A DNA stretch of 64,000 nucleotides from Enterococcus sp. DIV0212c (GCF_017377505.1 NZ_JAFREN010000010.1:62001-126000); one strand, 5' to 3'; counted from the stretch's first letter, positions 1 to 8,800 are shown. Program-made: numbers and translations. Notes: generated by a model not told the origin, from the letters alone.

Positions 1-32
1 AATAATAAAATTTGCCACCATTGAATTGCCAT
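1..32 (-). CDS. PTS EIIC component, mannose/sorbose family (5' fragment)
   Basis: Only the first ten codons lie in the window, reading MAIQWWQILL on the minus strand, after a clear AGGAGG ribosome binding site (about 40-46). This start resembles that of mannose/sorbose/GalNAc-family EIIC permeases. The position downstream of an EIIB gene and a beta-galactosidase matches streptococcal bga-PTS operons. The gene runs off the left edge, so the call rests on a short peptide plus context. It is separated from EIIB by a ~360-bp repeat array. Confidence 0.6.
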   Translation of the reverse strand, partial: MAIQWWQILL

Positions 33-48
33 TGATATTCCTCCTAAT

Positions 49-405
49 TTAAAAGTGTAACGGGCTCATTTAGCTCTGACAGAAAAATAGGAAAAATTGA
101 TTGAGACGCTTTTTGTCTCACGCCATTTTTATCTTTTTTCCGAAGAGCTAGCCCGTGAAGCTAGATAATTTAAAAGTGTAACGGGCTCGTTCAGGCTCGA
201 CTGGAAAATAGGAAAAAATAACTGAGGTGCTTTTTGCCTCATTTATTTTTTATCTTTTTCCCGAGAGACTAGCCCGTGGAACTAGATAACATTAAAAACT
301 GCACAAGCTCGTCCAGCCTTGACTGGAAAATAGGAAAAAATGACTAAGACGCTTTTTGTCTCATTCAGGTTTTATCTTTTTCCCGAGAGGCTAGCCCGTA
401 ATGCT
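49..405. repeat. Tandem array of three ~121-bp structured repeats inside the PTS operon
   Basis: Three units start near 49, 170 and 292 and fill the gap between the EIIB stop codon and the EIIC ribosome binding site. Each unit is a long imperfect hairpin. Outer arms read CGGGCT and AGCCCG, a second helix follows (for example TAGCTCT with AGAGCTA), then A-rich and T-rich strands (AAAATAGGAAAA and TTTTATCTTTTT). The apical hairpin has a constant GCTTTTT-like loop. The apical stem differs between units yet stays paired (GAGAC/GTCTC in units 1 and, with one bulge, 3; GAGG/CCTC in unit 2). The same family recurs at 32409-32795 inside the trp operon. Confidence 0.9.
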
Positions 406-411
406 AAAGAT

Positions 412-888
412 TTATTTCAACAAACTCATAAAATCTTCTGATTTATCACTTGGAACCATTTGAGACACAAGTTTCACACCTGCAGCATCAATTTTTTTGA
501 AATCTTCAATATCGCTATCTAACACATTGATTGACTTAGTGATTGATTTTGAATGCTCACTCTGAGACATATTGCCAACATTTATTTCTTTGAGCGGCAC
601 GCCTAATTCAATTAGTTTTAGTAACCGATCTGGTTTTCTAGCGATGATTAATAGCCTTTGTGAATCATACTTTCCAGCTAAAATATTAGCAGCCGCTTTT
701 TCAATCGGTAAAACACTTAACTTTACACCAGCTGGCGTTGCTAATTTTAATCCACTTTTTTCTATCGCATTTTCTGACACTTCATCATCGACAACCATAA
801 TACGGCTAATGTCTAACTTGGTTGTCCAAAGATTAGCTACCTGACCATGAATCAATCTCCCATCAATTCTTACTGCAATAATACTCAT
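412..888 (-). CDS. PTS EIIB component, mannose/sorbose family
   Basis: This 158-residue protein is the phosphotransfer EIIB domain of a mannose-family PTS. It starts MSIIAVRIDGRLIHGQV, and the His in DGRLIHGQ (about residue 15) is the family's phosphorylated residue. The start at 888 has GGAG just upstream; a longer in-frame start would extend into the beta-galactosidase gene. It follows the GH35 gene by 8 bp on the same strand, so it probably belongs to an operon importing a galactoside that the GH35 enzyme then splits. The repeat array begins right after its stop codon. Confidence 0.92.
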   Translation of the reverse strand: MSIIAVRIDGRLIHGQVANLWTTKLDISRIMVVDDEVSENAIEKSGLKLATPAGVKLSVLPIEKAAANILAGKYDSQRLLIIARKPDRLLKLIELGVPLKEINVGNMSQSEHSKSITKSINVLDSDIEDFKKIDAAGVKLVSQMVPSDKSEDFMSLLK

Positions 889-896
889 CTTCTCCA

Positions 897-2678
897 CTAT
901 CCTTCCTGTGACTTTTTGTATTTCGGCTTTGGTTCCATCGTAATGTTTTCTGACCACTCTCCTTCGGTTTCAAAGATAACGATTTCATTTATTCCTTTTT
1001 TCAAAACAGCTGCTGGTACATACAACGAGAGTGTAGGCCCGCAATTCCAGAATCTACCTAAGTTAAGACCATTAACAATTACCACTCCTTTGCCAAATTT
1101 TTGTAAATCAATATACGCATCTCCGGGCTTTTCCACAGCAAGTTCATACTGATAAAATGCTGGTGTACCTTCGATCCAAGGTTGTTTATAATCAATACCG
1201 TCAAGCTTCGAAAAATCTAGACTGTACTGATCCCATTCACAAATGAAATGCAAATCTGACATAACTCCACTACGAATCCCTTTACGTTGCGTATCCGCTA
1301 ATAATTTATGTCCATAATTCACACGCCCCATATTTTCAACTAAAATATCCAGTTGATTTTGTTCTTCATTAGGTGTACAAAAAATTTTCTCTCCGATTTC
1401 ATCGCGATATTGTGTAGCAATTTTTGCTTGATTTAAAAAGAAATGAACTCGATCACTTGCATCAATCACTCGATAAAACTCTTCATCGGAGCGCTTAGGT
1501 ACCTTTGTTTGATAAAGTGTGTACCCGTAATTTTGATTTAGTTTTTCCATATTTTCAGGGTACTTGCTTGAATGATGCTGTGAGATCATTTCTACTATAG
1601 AGAATAAACTAACCTTTGCTTTTAGTTCAGCTACAGCAGGTTCTAATGCTGTTTTCTTAAGGGGTTCTGATTGTTCTATTTCAGGAAACAATTCATGAAC
1701 TTTTCTTTGGACTGAGAAAAACTTTTCAGTTGGATTTCCTTGTTCATCCAGCAATGCATCATAATCATACGATGTTACCTGAGGTAGATCTTTACGACCT
1801 CTTGCAGAACAACCATTCATAAATCCAAAATTCGTACCGCCATGAAACATGTATAAGTTGATACTACCTAGTTTTAACACCTCACCTACAGCTTCTGCTA
1901 ATTCCTCTGGGTCACGTCTGATGATTTCCTCTCCCCAACGGTTGAACCAACCATCCCAAAATTCCATACACATTAACGGCCACTTTTTCCTATGACGTTT
2001 GTGTAAATTACTTAATTGTGCAAAGTTCTCATTAGCTTTTGATCCAAAATTCCCAGTACTTAAAATATTTTTGTCCAAAAGCATTCCAGCAGTCTGTGCT
2101 TCATCCCAAGCACCGTCTGAGGTAAATAACGGAACTGTCACTTGATTTTCTAGCATTAACTCGTAAAGCGCCAATAAATACTCTTTATCCTCACCATACG
2201 ATCCATATTCATTTTCTAATTGCATCATGATGACAGGTCCACCTTGAGTCACTTGCAGTGGACTGATTTGCTTAAATAGTTCTTTATAATAATTAGCTAC
2301 TTTTTTTATAAACATTGGGTCAGAAGATCGAATTCGCATTTCACGATAATTCAATAACCACGCCGGCAATCCTCCAAACTCCCATTCTGCACAAATATAA
2401 GGTGATGGACGCAAAATAACGAATAATCCTAAATCTTCTGCTACTCGTACAAATTTTTGAATATCTAATTGTTCTTTAAAATCAAATTTTCCTTCCTCTT
2501 GCTCATGTAAATTCCAAGGAATGTACGTTTCCACTGTGTTAAAACCCAAAGCTTTTAGGTTATACAACGAGTGATACCAAGCTTCTGGTCTAATTCTAAA
2601 ATAATGAATGGCACCAGACATGATCTTAAATGGTTGCCCATCCAGTAAAAAATCCTCTTTCACTTCAAATGTATGCAT
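897..2678 (-). CDS. bgaC: GH35 beta-galactosidase
   Basis: A 593-residue glycoside hydrolase family 35 enzyme without a signal peptide, so cytoplasmic. The TIM barrel fills the N-terminal half: HYFRI and PWNLHE near residues 25-58, the acid/base Glu in LENEYGSYGE (about 157) and the nucleophile Glu in CMEFWDGW (about 239). Beta-sandwich domains follow. Length and PTS context match streptococcal BgaC, which acts on Gal-beta-1,3-GlcNAc units; that substrate is inferred. An AAAGGAGAGG ribosome binding site precedes the start. A cre-like site and an AT-rich palindrome lie upstream, so catabolite repression and GntR control are likely. Confidence 0.9.
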   Translation of the reverse strand: MHTFEVKEDFLLDGQPFKIMSGAIHYFRIRPEAWYHSLYNLKALGFNTVETYIPWNLHEQEEGKFDFKEQLDIQKFVRVAEDLGLFVILRPSPYICAEWEFGGLPAWLLNYREMRIRSSDPMFIKKVANYYKELFKQISPLQVTQGGPVIMMQLENEYGSYGEDKEYLLALYELMLENQVTVPLFTSDGAWDEAQTAGMLLDKNILSTGNFGSKANENFAQLSNLHKRHRKKWPLMCMEFWDGWFNRWGEEIIRRDPEELAEAVGEVLKLGSINLYMFHGGTNFGFMNGCSARGRKDLPQVTSYDYDALLDEQGNPTEKFFSVQRKVHELFPEIEQSEPLKKTALEPAVAELKAKVSLFSIVEMISQHHSSKYPENMEKLNQNYGYTLYQTKVPKRSDEEFYRVIDASDRVHFFLNQAKIATQYRDEIGEKIFCTPNEEQNQLDILVENMGRVNYGHKLLADTQRKGIRSGVMSDLHFICEWDQYSLDFSKLDGIDYKQPWIEGTPAFYQYELAVEKPGDAYIDLQKFGKGVVIVNGLNLGRFWNCGPTLSLYVPAAVLKKGINEIVIFETEGEWSENITMEPKPKYKKSQEG

Positions 2679-2692
2679 TTTGACCTCTCCTT

Positions 2693-2727
2693 TAAAGCGC
2701 TTCCAGTTAATATATTAACATATTAAC
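2693..2727 (-). promoter_or_regulatory. cre-like site and palindromic operator upstream of bgaC
   Basis: TGGAAGCGCTTTA (minus strand, 2705-2693) fits the CcpA cre consensus. Directly upstream is the perfect palindrome GTTAATATATTAAC (2706-2719), partly repeated in the following bases. It lies in the divergent region facing the GntR regulator gene and is a plausible GntR operator. The sites are seen; the proteins bound are inferred. Confidence 0.6.
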
Positions 2728-2909
2728 TTCTTTGCTTAGTATTTGTCAATAAATATCTTTTTATTTTATTTATTTAATTTTACAATGAATCTCCAGAATG
2801 AAGCGGCGTAAGTGATTAATCAGATTTTTCCTCTAGTAACGTTAAAAATCATGGCTATTTCTTCTCTTTTAACTTATTATATTAAGTAAGATGAATATGG
2901 AGGTGCACG

Positions 2910-3617
2910 ATGAAAATCCCAAAATATCAACAAATCAAAAACGACTTACTAAATAAAATAAAATCTGGCGAATTTGAGCATGGCGATCGTTTTTATAGTG
3001 AAAATGAGTTAATTAAATTATATAATGCTAGCTCGATCACAGTCATTAGAGCGATTCAGGAATTAGCATCAGAAGGCTATCTAGTACGTTATCAAGGAAA
3101 AGGAACTTATGTTTCTCGCTCTAGAAAAAGAAAATTAGTCGAATTTACAGATATTGAAATTTTTGCTGGTAAAACAGAAACCGTCCAGGTCCTTAGCATC
3201 ACAGAGGAATCTGAACCAAGAATACTTGCCGAATTAAACTTAGCTTCTGATCAAACCTACAGACGAATCACTCGGATTCGTAAAGTGGATGAGGTTTCTT
3301 TTATTTTGCATTTTACCTATTTGCCGAATCGATTTATTAATCCTGATATTCAAGACTTGAGCTACTACGATTCTATCTATGAACGCTTTAAAACAGAATT
3401 TGGGATTCATATGTATGACGAACACGCAACTGAAACAAATGAAATTTTATTTCCTACACCAAAAAAAGTTGCGAACCTTTTAGCTATTTCAGAGACTGAA
3501 CCAATCGTTTTCCAGAAAAAAAAGACTACGTTACAAGATGGAACCATTGCAGAATATGTTGAAAGTTATAAAAAATGGGACTATTACAAAATAGAGTTTT
3601 CAACGTTTAAGATGTAA
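2910..3617 (+). CDS. GntR-family regulator with UTRA domain (BgaR-like)
   Basis: A 235-residue HutC-subfamily regulator. The N-terminal winged helix (residues 1-70) carries the GntR signature ENELIKLYNASSITVIRAIQ and the wing GYLVRYQGKGTYV. A UTRA effector domain follows (about 90-230) and would bind a sugar phosphate. It is transcribed away from the beta-galactosidase/PTS operon, the arrangement of streptococcal bgaR, so it probably controls that operon. A GGAGGTG ribosome binding site precedes the ATG. An AT-rich dyad (CTTATTATATTAAG) lies in its own promoter region and may be a second operator. Confidence 0.88.
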   Translation: MKIPKYQQIKNDLLNKIKSGEFEHGDRFYSENELIKLYNASSITVIRAIQELASEGYLVRYQGKGTYVSRSRKRKLVEFTDIEIFAGKTETVQVLSITEESEPRILAELNLASDQTYRRITRIRKVDEVSFILHFTYLPNRFINPDIQDLSYYDSIYERFKTEFGIHMYDEHATETNEILFPTPKKVANLLAISETEPIVFQKKKTTLQDGTIAEYVESYKKWDYYKIEFSTFKM

Positions 3618-3688
3618 TGAGGGAATGCGCACGGATAAAAGAGTAGAACACGTTTTCTATTTTTTTATGTGGTATTTCCAAAGCGAAA

Positions 3689-3703
3689 ATGAAACCGCTT
3701 AAT
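3689..3703 (+). promoter_or_regulatory. cre-like site upstream of PfkB kinase gene
   Basis: ATGAAACCGCTTAAT fits the CcpA cre consensus and lies 35 bp before the PfkB-kinase start codon. It suggests glucose repression of this gene. No other promoter element was clear here. Confidence 0.45.
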
Positions 3704-3737
3704 ATTTTTTTCAATAAAATGTAAGGAGTTGTCCCAG

Positions 3738-4676
3738 ATGATCCATTTAATTTGTCCAAATCCAGCAATCGACCGTACACTTTTAGTAGAAGATTTTTCT
3801 GAAGCACTACCAAACCGACCTTATGATGTTCGTGAATTCGCAGGTGGAAAAAGCTTTAACGTCGCTTATGCAATGGATTTTGAAAAGCCATCTGTTCCTT
3901 ATTGTGTACACACCATTTTAGGCGGAAGAAATGGCGCATATTTGCAAGAATTGGCATTAAAAAAAGACATTCAGCTACAAACCACTACTGTGGATATCAA
4001 TACACGATTCTGTAATATTATTGTTGATACGAAAAATGAAAAAATTTATCCGATTTACGAAAATAGTTTTGTACTAGATGCCGCTTTATTAAAAACATTT
4101 ACTGATCAATTGCTTCATGCGATCCAACCCAAAGATACGGTTGTATTCTCTGGCTCATTGATGAAAGGAATGCCTGATGATTATATCGCTCAAATCCAAG
4201 CACAATTAAAAGGACAAGAGATTCGCTTTTTTGTTGATACGAGCGGACCTGCTTTAGTTGAAGCTTATAAAGAAAAACCTGAAGTGATCAAAATCAATGA
4301 TGAAGAATTATGCGATTTAGCTCCTGATTTCAGCTTCAACGCTCTAGCAGATTATGTCTCTTTCCTCAAATCAGAAGCGGCGGCTGCTATTCCATATTTC
4401 ATCGTCACATTAGGCTCCAAAGGCGTGATTGCCAAATTAAATAAACAAATCTATCATCTTTCCGTTCCTCCTGTGCATGCCAAAAATCCAATTGCCTGCG
4501 GTGACTTCTTTTTAGGCGGTTTGGTTAAATACCTGACATTAGGACAATTAGAAGATCTTGATGTCTTAAAAAAAGCAATCAGCTATTCAACAGCTAATGT
4601 GCTTAATTGGTTTCCTGAGATGAAGCAAGCTGACATTGATCGGATCAATCAAGAAATCCTCATCCAACACTTATAA
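3738..4676 (+). CDS. PfkB-family sugar-phosphate kinase (FruK/LacC type)
   Basis: A 312-residue ribokinase-like kinase of the 1-phosphofructokinase/tagatose-6-phosphate kinase group. It starts MIHLICPNPAIDRTL. Signature 1 is GGKSFNVAYAM (about residue 37), with Ser where this group usually has Gly. Signature 2 is ACGDFFLGG (about 254) and keeps the catalytic Asp. The ATG at 3738 is chosen because AAGGAG lies 9 bp before it; the TTG at 3729 sits directly on that ribosome binding site. Neighbouring galactoside genes make tagatose-6-phosphate or fructose-1-phosphate plausible substrates, but sequence alone does not settle it. Confidence 0.8.
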   Translation: MIHLICPNPAIDRTLLVEDFSEALPNRPYDVREFAGGKSFNVAYAMDFEKPSVPYCVHTILGGRNGAYLQELALKKDIQLQTTTVDINTRFCNIIVDTKNEKIYPIYENSFVLDAALLKTFTDQLLHAIQPKDTVVFSGSLMKGMPDDYIAQIQAQLKGQEIRFFVDTSGPALVEAYKEKPEVIKINDEELCDLAPDFSFNALADYVSFLKSEAAAAIPYFIVTLGSKGVIAKLNKQIYHLSVPPVHAKNPIACGDFFLGGLVKYLTLGQLEDLDVLKKAISYSTANVLNWFPEMKQADIDRINQEILIQHL

Positions 4677-4699
4677 CAAAATAAATTGAGTTCTTCCTC

Positions 4700-4728
4700 T
4701 TGACCTGATACGCGTTTCATACTTTATA
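4700..4728 (+). promoter_or_regulatory. Sigma-A promoter with operator in its spacer
   Basis: TTGACC (4700-4705) and TTTATA (4723-4728) are 17 bp apart. The spacer contains TGATACGCGTTTCA (4706-4719), a near-perfect dyad centred on CGCG, typical of LacI-family operators. The only LacI-type regulator nearby is the second gene of this unit, so autoregulation is the simplest reading. Confidence 0.65.
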
Positions 4729-4757
4729 GTTGAACAAAAGACAGGAGGAATCGATTT

Positions 4758-5048
4758 ATGATAAATGGAATGCTTGAATTGACCGATCATTTAGGCCTTG
4801 ATTACTACTTCGTTTCTTTATCTAATGAAAAGGATGTTCTTGTTATTCGTAGCTTGAATAACTATTGCAAACCGATCGATAAAGCAGTAGAATTGGCTGA
4901 AATAGAAGGACTAACGTTTGGAGAAGAAGGTGAGCTTGATTTCATTTGCTTTGATTATGAGGGTGAACACTATCACTTTATTGATTATGGCAATCATCTG
5001 ATGCCTTTTTTAAGCAGTATTTTGCGTCCTGTAAGCGTTAGTTACTAG
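4758..5048 (+). CDS. Hypothetical protein, 96 aa
   Basis: A small acidic soluble protein (MINGMLELTDHLGLDYYFVSL...), with no signal peptide or membrane segment. An AGGAGG ribosome binding site lies 8 bp before the ATG, and a good promoter with a probable LacI-type operator precedes it. It sits 18 bp upstream of the LacI-family gene, so the two are almost certainly co-transcribed. I do not recognise the family. Confidence 0.75.
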   Translation: MINGMLELTDHLGLDYYFVSLSNEKDVLVIRSLNNYCKPIDKAVELAEIEGLTFGEEGELDFICFDYEGEHYHFIDYGNHLMPFLSSILRPVSVSY

Positions 5049-5066
5049 GTTTGAAAGGAGTTACTT

Positions 5067-5993
5067 ATGGCAAATATTCGTGATATTGCCAAGTTATCTG
5101 GTTATTCAGTTGCTACCGTTTCTCGTGTTTTGAATAATCATCCTTATGTGTCAGAAGAAAAACGTGAAAATATCCTGAAAATCATGCATGAACTTGATTA
5201 TATACCCAACGCCAAAGCACGTGATTTAAGCAGTGGAAAATCAAAACATATTGCGGTCATGATCCCTTATGCCAACCATCCTTATTCTGATAAAATCGTC
5301 AGTGGTATCTTGAATGCAGCTTTTGAGGATGGCTATAAAGTGACCTTACTTCCAACTAACTATGATCCTAAAGTCGAGAAACACTATTTAGATGAACTAG
5401 CTGCGAAAGCTTGGGACGGAATGATTATTACTTCAAAGAAAGTTTCTTTTGCAACTATTGCACGTTATCTAAAATATGCGCCAATCGTTTGTTGTGAAGA
5501 TACGGGGGATTTCCCTATTTCCTGTGTTTCGATCAAACGTGAGACATCCTATGTCGATCTTTTTACTAGTTTGAAAAAACAAGGGTATCATAAAATTGGT
5601 TTAACAGTCGGACGTACTGAAAAAGAAAGTGCTAGTACTGGATTGGTTTTGCAAGCTTATAGCGATATCATCGGCTATTCGGATGAGTCAATGATTGTTA
5701 GAAACTGCCGTACATACGAAGATGGCATCCAAGCTGGGCTTCATTTTTCAAAGGTAAAGGAACTTGAAGTGATCGTTACTAATGGAGATGATGTCGCCGC
5801 TGGTATTTTGCAGCATGTTTCTCTAGATGAGGTGACTGTGATCGGTGAGGAAAATTTACTCTCTAGCAGACTCCTCAATTTCTCTACGATCGATCATCAT
5901 ATCGATCAGTGTGGTGAGGCGGCTTTTCATCTTTTATGGGAAGAAAAAAGTAGAACTGTATCAATTCCTTATACATTTATTGAACGAGGATAA
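5067..5993 (+). CDS. LacI-family transcriptional regulator
   Basis: A 308-residue regulator, slightly shorter than the usual ~330. The N-terminal HTH and hinge are typical: MANIRDIAKLSGYSVATVSRVLNNHPYVSEEKR (residues 1-33), then YIPNAKARDLSSGKS. A periplasmic-binding-like effector domain follows. GAAAGGAG precedes the ATG. The operator-like dyad in the promoter of this two-gene unit suggests it represses itself. Its ligand is unknown; neighbouring genes suggest a sugar or sugar phosphate. Confidence 0.9.
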   Translation: MANIRDIAKLSGYSVATVSRVLNNHPYVSEEKRENILKIMHELDYIPNAKARDLSSGKSKHIAVMIPYANHPYSDKIVSGILNAAFEDGYKVTLLPTNYDPKVEKHYLDELAAKAWDGMIITSKKVSFATIARYLKYAPIVCCEDTGDFPISCVSIKRETSYVDLFTSLKKQGYHKIGLTVGRTEKESASTGLVLQAYSDIIGYSDESMIVRNCRTYEDGIQAGLHFSKVKELEVIVTNGDDVAAGILQHVSLDEVTVIGEENLLSSRLLNFSTIDHHIDQCGEAAFHLLWEEKSRTVSIPYTFIERG

Positions 5994-6005
5994 TCTATAA
6001 TAAAT

Positions 6006-6051
6006 AAGGACTGTAAAATGCACCCATGAGCAGGTGTATTTTACAGTCCTT
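6006..6051. terminator. Hairpin terminator after LacI-type gene
   Basis: A strong stem with one mismatch, AAGGACTGTAAAAT paired with ATTTTACAGTCCTT through CACC/GGTG, sits between convergent genes. The U-run is weak on the plus strand; it may serve both directions. Confidence 0.8.
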
Positions 6052-6054
6052 CAT

Positions 6055-6453
6055 TTAACTTTTATGATAAGTCAATGCTCGTTCAATACAAAAAGTTAAT
6101 TCGTTCGTTGGTAATTCTGCTTTAGGATCAAGTACGATTGCGCGATTTTTTGAAAACTCAAAAACGTCGCTAAACAATGCTCTGAATTCCTCTACTAATG
6201 TTGTTTGACAATGAAAGAAAATAGCTATTTTATCAGTACCAAAACGATCGATACGGATTGGACTACCTGATTTGCTTACTTTCGTTGCATAAGATGGCTG
6301 ATTCCATTTTAAACTTTCTTCTAACTCCCCGACAACAGTTACATGTGATGCCGTATCAAAAATCAGTTCACGAACTGCCAATAGAGGTTTTCGATACTCT
6401 TCAGGATAATGTTCAAAGACAGTCGCTACACTTACATCTGTGATTTCTTTCAT
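6055..6453 (-). CDS. DUF1801 family protein
   Basis: A 132-residue soluble protein resembling the DUF1801 (YdhG-like) family, with the family-like stretches ESLKWNQPSYA and GTDKIAIFFH. No biochemical role is established for the family. An AGAGGG ribosome binding site precedes the start. It is 15 bp downstream of the effector-binding protein gene on the same strand, so the pair is probably one operon ending at the shared hairpin at 6006-6051. Confidence 0.78.
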   Translation of the reverse strand: MKEITDVSVATVFEHYPEEYRKPLLAVRELIFDTASHVTVVGELEESLKWNQPSYATKVSKSGSPIRIDRFGTDKIAIFFHCQTTLVEEFRALFSDVFEFSKNRAIVLDPKAELPTNELTFCIERALTYHKS

Positions 6454-6468
6454 TTTATCCCTCTTTTA

Positions 6469-6993
6469 CTATTTTATAGGAATCCATAATTCACACTGAT
6501 AATCTGCCGCTTCCATATCACCAAGCGGATAAAACTCAATCCTCGGAATCTCAGCATTCTCCAAAATCGACTCATCTGTCCACGGCGCTTGCGTATTTTG
6601 TTTTAGTTGCATCAAATGATTAAGCTCAAAAGGTTGGTTTTCATCGATTGCCTTAACTCCTGCTGAAATTGCGCCAATACACTCAAATACTGCCCAAGCT
6701 GACGCTGGAAATTGACGATCATTTAAATCGTTTTTAGCAGATTCCTCATGATTTGCGCTCGTTCCAATCGTATAGTTAAATTGTTCTTGTTGGCTCTCGT
6801 TGCTATCTGAAACACCTAATAACCCCATGACAGTGCCGTCTGAGACAGACACCAGCTGATTGATTTTTGCTTCAGTCAAATTTGACCAGAAGTGTGATAT
6901 TTCATAGAAATTTTCATCGCCTTCGATCTTAACCATTTCTTTTGTGTACCCTCTAACAGTGAATGCTGCTTTTTGTTCAACTCTATAATTCAT
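6469..6993 (-). CDS. GyrI-like/AraC effector-binding domain protein
   Basis: A 174-residue protein consisting of a single effector-binding (GyrI-like, SRPBCC-related) domain, starting MNYRVEQKAAFTVRGYTKEMVKI and ending GDMEAADYQCELWIPIK, as is usual for this superfamily. There is no DNA-binding domain. Such proteins bind small ligands, often as stand-alone sensors or sequestering proteins. The start at 6993 has GGGG 8 bp upstream; an upstream in-frame ATG at 7032 lacks a better site. Confidence 0.78.
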   Translation of the reverse strand: MNYRVEQKAAFTVRGYTKEMVKIEGDENFYEISHFWSNLTEAKINQLVSVSDGTVMGLLGVSDSNESQQEQFNYTIGTSANHEESAKNDLNDRQFPASAWAVFECIGAISAGVKAIDENQPFELNHLMQLKQNTQAPWTDESILENAEIPRIEFYPLGDMEAADYQCELWIPIK

Positions 6994-7079
6994 AGTATCA
7001 TCCCCTTTTATGTGATGACTATAAATTAACATGGAAATGATGACAACCTTATGTCAGCATTTCAACTATTTCTAAAGAA

Positions 7080-7805
7080 TTACACGTCAGCTGAGGTAAA
7101 AACTTCAGATACATCATCATCTTCTTCTAGTTTATCAATCAAAATTTGTAGTTGCTCTTGTTGTTCATCTTCCAATTCTACTAAAGTTTGCGGTATCATT
7201 GTCAATTCGGCTTGTGCCAACATATAGCCGTCTTTCTCCAAAGTATCTCTAACTGTGATAAAATCTTCTGGCGCTGTATAAATTTCAAACACTTCTTCAG
7301 ACGTTTCCAAATCCTCTGCCCCTGCTTCCAGCACATTTTCAAACATCGTATCTTCATCCACAGAAAGACCTGAACGCTCAATTGCGATATAGCCTTTACG
7401 ATCGAACATATAGCTCACGGAACCCGTTTCACCTAAAGAACCGCCATTTCTAGTAAAAGCAACTCGGACATTGGTTGCTGTGCGGTTACGATTATCTGTT
7501 AAAGCGTAAACTAAAATCGCCACACCATTCGGTCCATATCCTTCATAAGTAATCTCATCATAATGTTCATTTTCGCCTGCACTACTGGCTTTTTTTATGG
7601 CACGGTCGATATTATCATTTGGCATATTAGCAGCCTTGGCTTTATCCATTACTAGTCTTAATGCTGCATTCGTTGCAGGATCAGCACCTCCAGCTTTAGC
7701 TGCCATATAAATTTCTCTTGATAATTTTTGGAAAATCTTTCCTCGTTTTGCATCCTGCGCATTTTTTCGCCCTTGAATATTTTTCCACTTACTATGTCCC
7801 GCCAT
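7080..7805 (-). CDS. yebC: YebC/PmpR family protein
   Basis: A 241-residue YebC/TACO1-family protein. The hallmark start [23 protein letters not shown] is intact, followed by the [21 protein letters not shown] segment near residue 100. Members were long annotated as transcriptional regulators; YebC2 types help ribosomes through proline-rich stretches. Which role applies here cannot be told from sequence. The start at 7805 gives the canonical N-terminus and has AGGAG upstream. It stands alone, with a terminator-like hairpin upstream at 7948-7996. Confidence 0.95.
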   Translation of the reverse strand: MAGHSKWKNIQGRKNAQDAKRGKIFQKLSREIYMAAKAGGADPATNAALRLVMDKAKAANMPNDNIDRAIKKASSAGENEHYDEITYEGYGPNGVAILVYALTDNRNRTATNVRVAFTRNGGSLGETGSVSYMFDRKGYIAIERSGLSVDEDTMFENVLEAGAEDLETSEEVFEIYTAPEDFITVRDTLEKDGYMLAQAELTMIPQTLVELEDEQQEQLQILIDKLEEDDDVSEVFTSADV

Positions 7806-7947
7806 TCGTTTTTCCTCCTCATGTTTAATGCTAAACGAACTCATTCATCCTTGAAAATTAGCTGTAAAGCTTGTTTACCTTCTATTTTACTATTGTTCTT
7901 AATAGTTGCAACTTTTACTCTTCTTCTAAATATTTCCTATAAAAAAC

Positions 7948-7996
7948 AAAAGTCAGATACAACAACGCTTTTCAGCAGCTGCCGTATCTAACTTTT
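7948..7996 (-). terminator. Terminator after small hypothetical gene
   Basis: AAAAGTcAGATAC pairs with GTATCTaACTTTT around a 23-nt loop. On the minus strand it is followed by a T-rich run, so it would stop transcription of the 8003-8212 gene before yebC. Confidence 0.75.
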
Positions 7997-8002
7997 ATTT
8001 TT

Positions 8003-8212
8003 TTAATTGGTAACAGACAAATAAAGATCTATGTCTCGTAGTTTAAACATTTCACCATCGTTGAGCGGAATCGTACATTCTTCTTGTTCTCCGCTCAGTA
8101 GTTGAATATTGATGCACTCAGTATCTGTAAAAATTCGATATGCAAGCATTCCTAGACTAGGGATTGTTGCTGTATCTCTTATTTTATTTTTATGAATCGT
8201 TAGCTTCTCCAT
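8003..8212 (-). CDS. Hypothetical protein, 69 aa
   Basis: A small soluble protein (MEKLTIHKNKIRDTATIPSL...) without a signal peptide or membrane segment. It has a GGGGAG ribosome binding site 7 bp upstream and its own terminator, so it is likely a real gene. I do not recognise the family. Confidence 0.6.
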   Translation of the reverse strand: MEKLTIHKNKIRDTATIPSLGMLAYRIFTDTECINIQLLSGEQEECTIPLNDGEMFKLRDIDLYLSVTN

Positions 8213-8291
8213 TTAATCACTCCCCAAATTCTATTATAGAAGAGTTTCTTTTAAATTTGACTATCGCCTCTATAAGAGTTTTTTCATTTAA

Positions 8292-8684
8292 CTACAATAA
8301 CGGAAGAACTTTCTTCGGCAAATCCTGTTCATTGATTTCTTCCCAGCTAAAAACACTTTGACCTTTTGCGGTTATTTTGAGGAATTTATCAGGCGCTAAT
8401 TGTTTCCCAAATGAGATATATTCGATTTTCCTTGCCTTTCCGTGTTGATTAAAACACGTTTGAACGTAGGCAAAGTTTTCTATTTTAGTGACTGAATCAG
8501 GGTATTTGTATTCATAGTTCTTAGTTGTCTTAGCATATAAAATTTCAGTTTTGACAAGCGGATTCAAACGATCGATCATAGCTGCCGCAGTTGACGTGTT
8601 ATTGTATGTGTATATTCTAAGCCCAATAATGCTGATTGCTAAGAACATCATTATCGCCAACATCGTTTTACAGAATCGTTTCAT
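8292..8684 (-). CDS. YxeA-like (DUF1093) secreted protein
   Basis: A 130-residue protein with one N-terminal membrane anchor or signal sequence (MLAIMMFLAISIIGLRIYTY). The soluble domain resembles the YxeA/DUF1093 family: KTEILYAKTTKNYEYKYPDS, then KIEYISFGKQLAPDKFLKIT. The family is small, exported and of unknown role, often in several copies in Firmicutes. GAGG lies 9 bp upstream of the ATG at 8684, better placed than for the in-frame ATG at 8699. Confidence 0.65.
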   Translation of the reverse strand: MKRFCKTMLAIMMFLAISIIGLRIYTYNNTSTAAAMIDRLNPLVKTEILYAKTTKNYEYKYPDSVTKIENFAYVQTCFNQHGKARKIEYISFGKQLAPDKFLKITAKGQSVFSWEEINEQDLPKKVLPLL

Positions 8685-8800
8685 CAGATATATCCTCATT
8701 TCTTTCAGCCTTCGTTACCTTGACCTACTTATCATAAAGTTTTTTCTGTCTACTTTCCTCCTGCTAAAGACCGATTTTTGAATTAAATTGAGAAAAAAAT

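Noticed and set aside
1..410. Repeat array as a CRISPR
   Set aside because: Units are ~120 bp, self-complementary and without unique spacers; no cas genes are near.
3729..3737. TTG start for the PfkB kinase
   Set aside because: It immediately abuts the ribosome binding site; the ATG at 3738 is at the normal distance.
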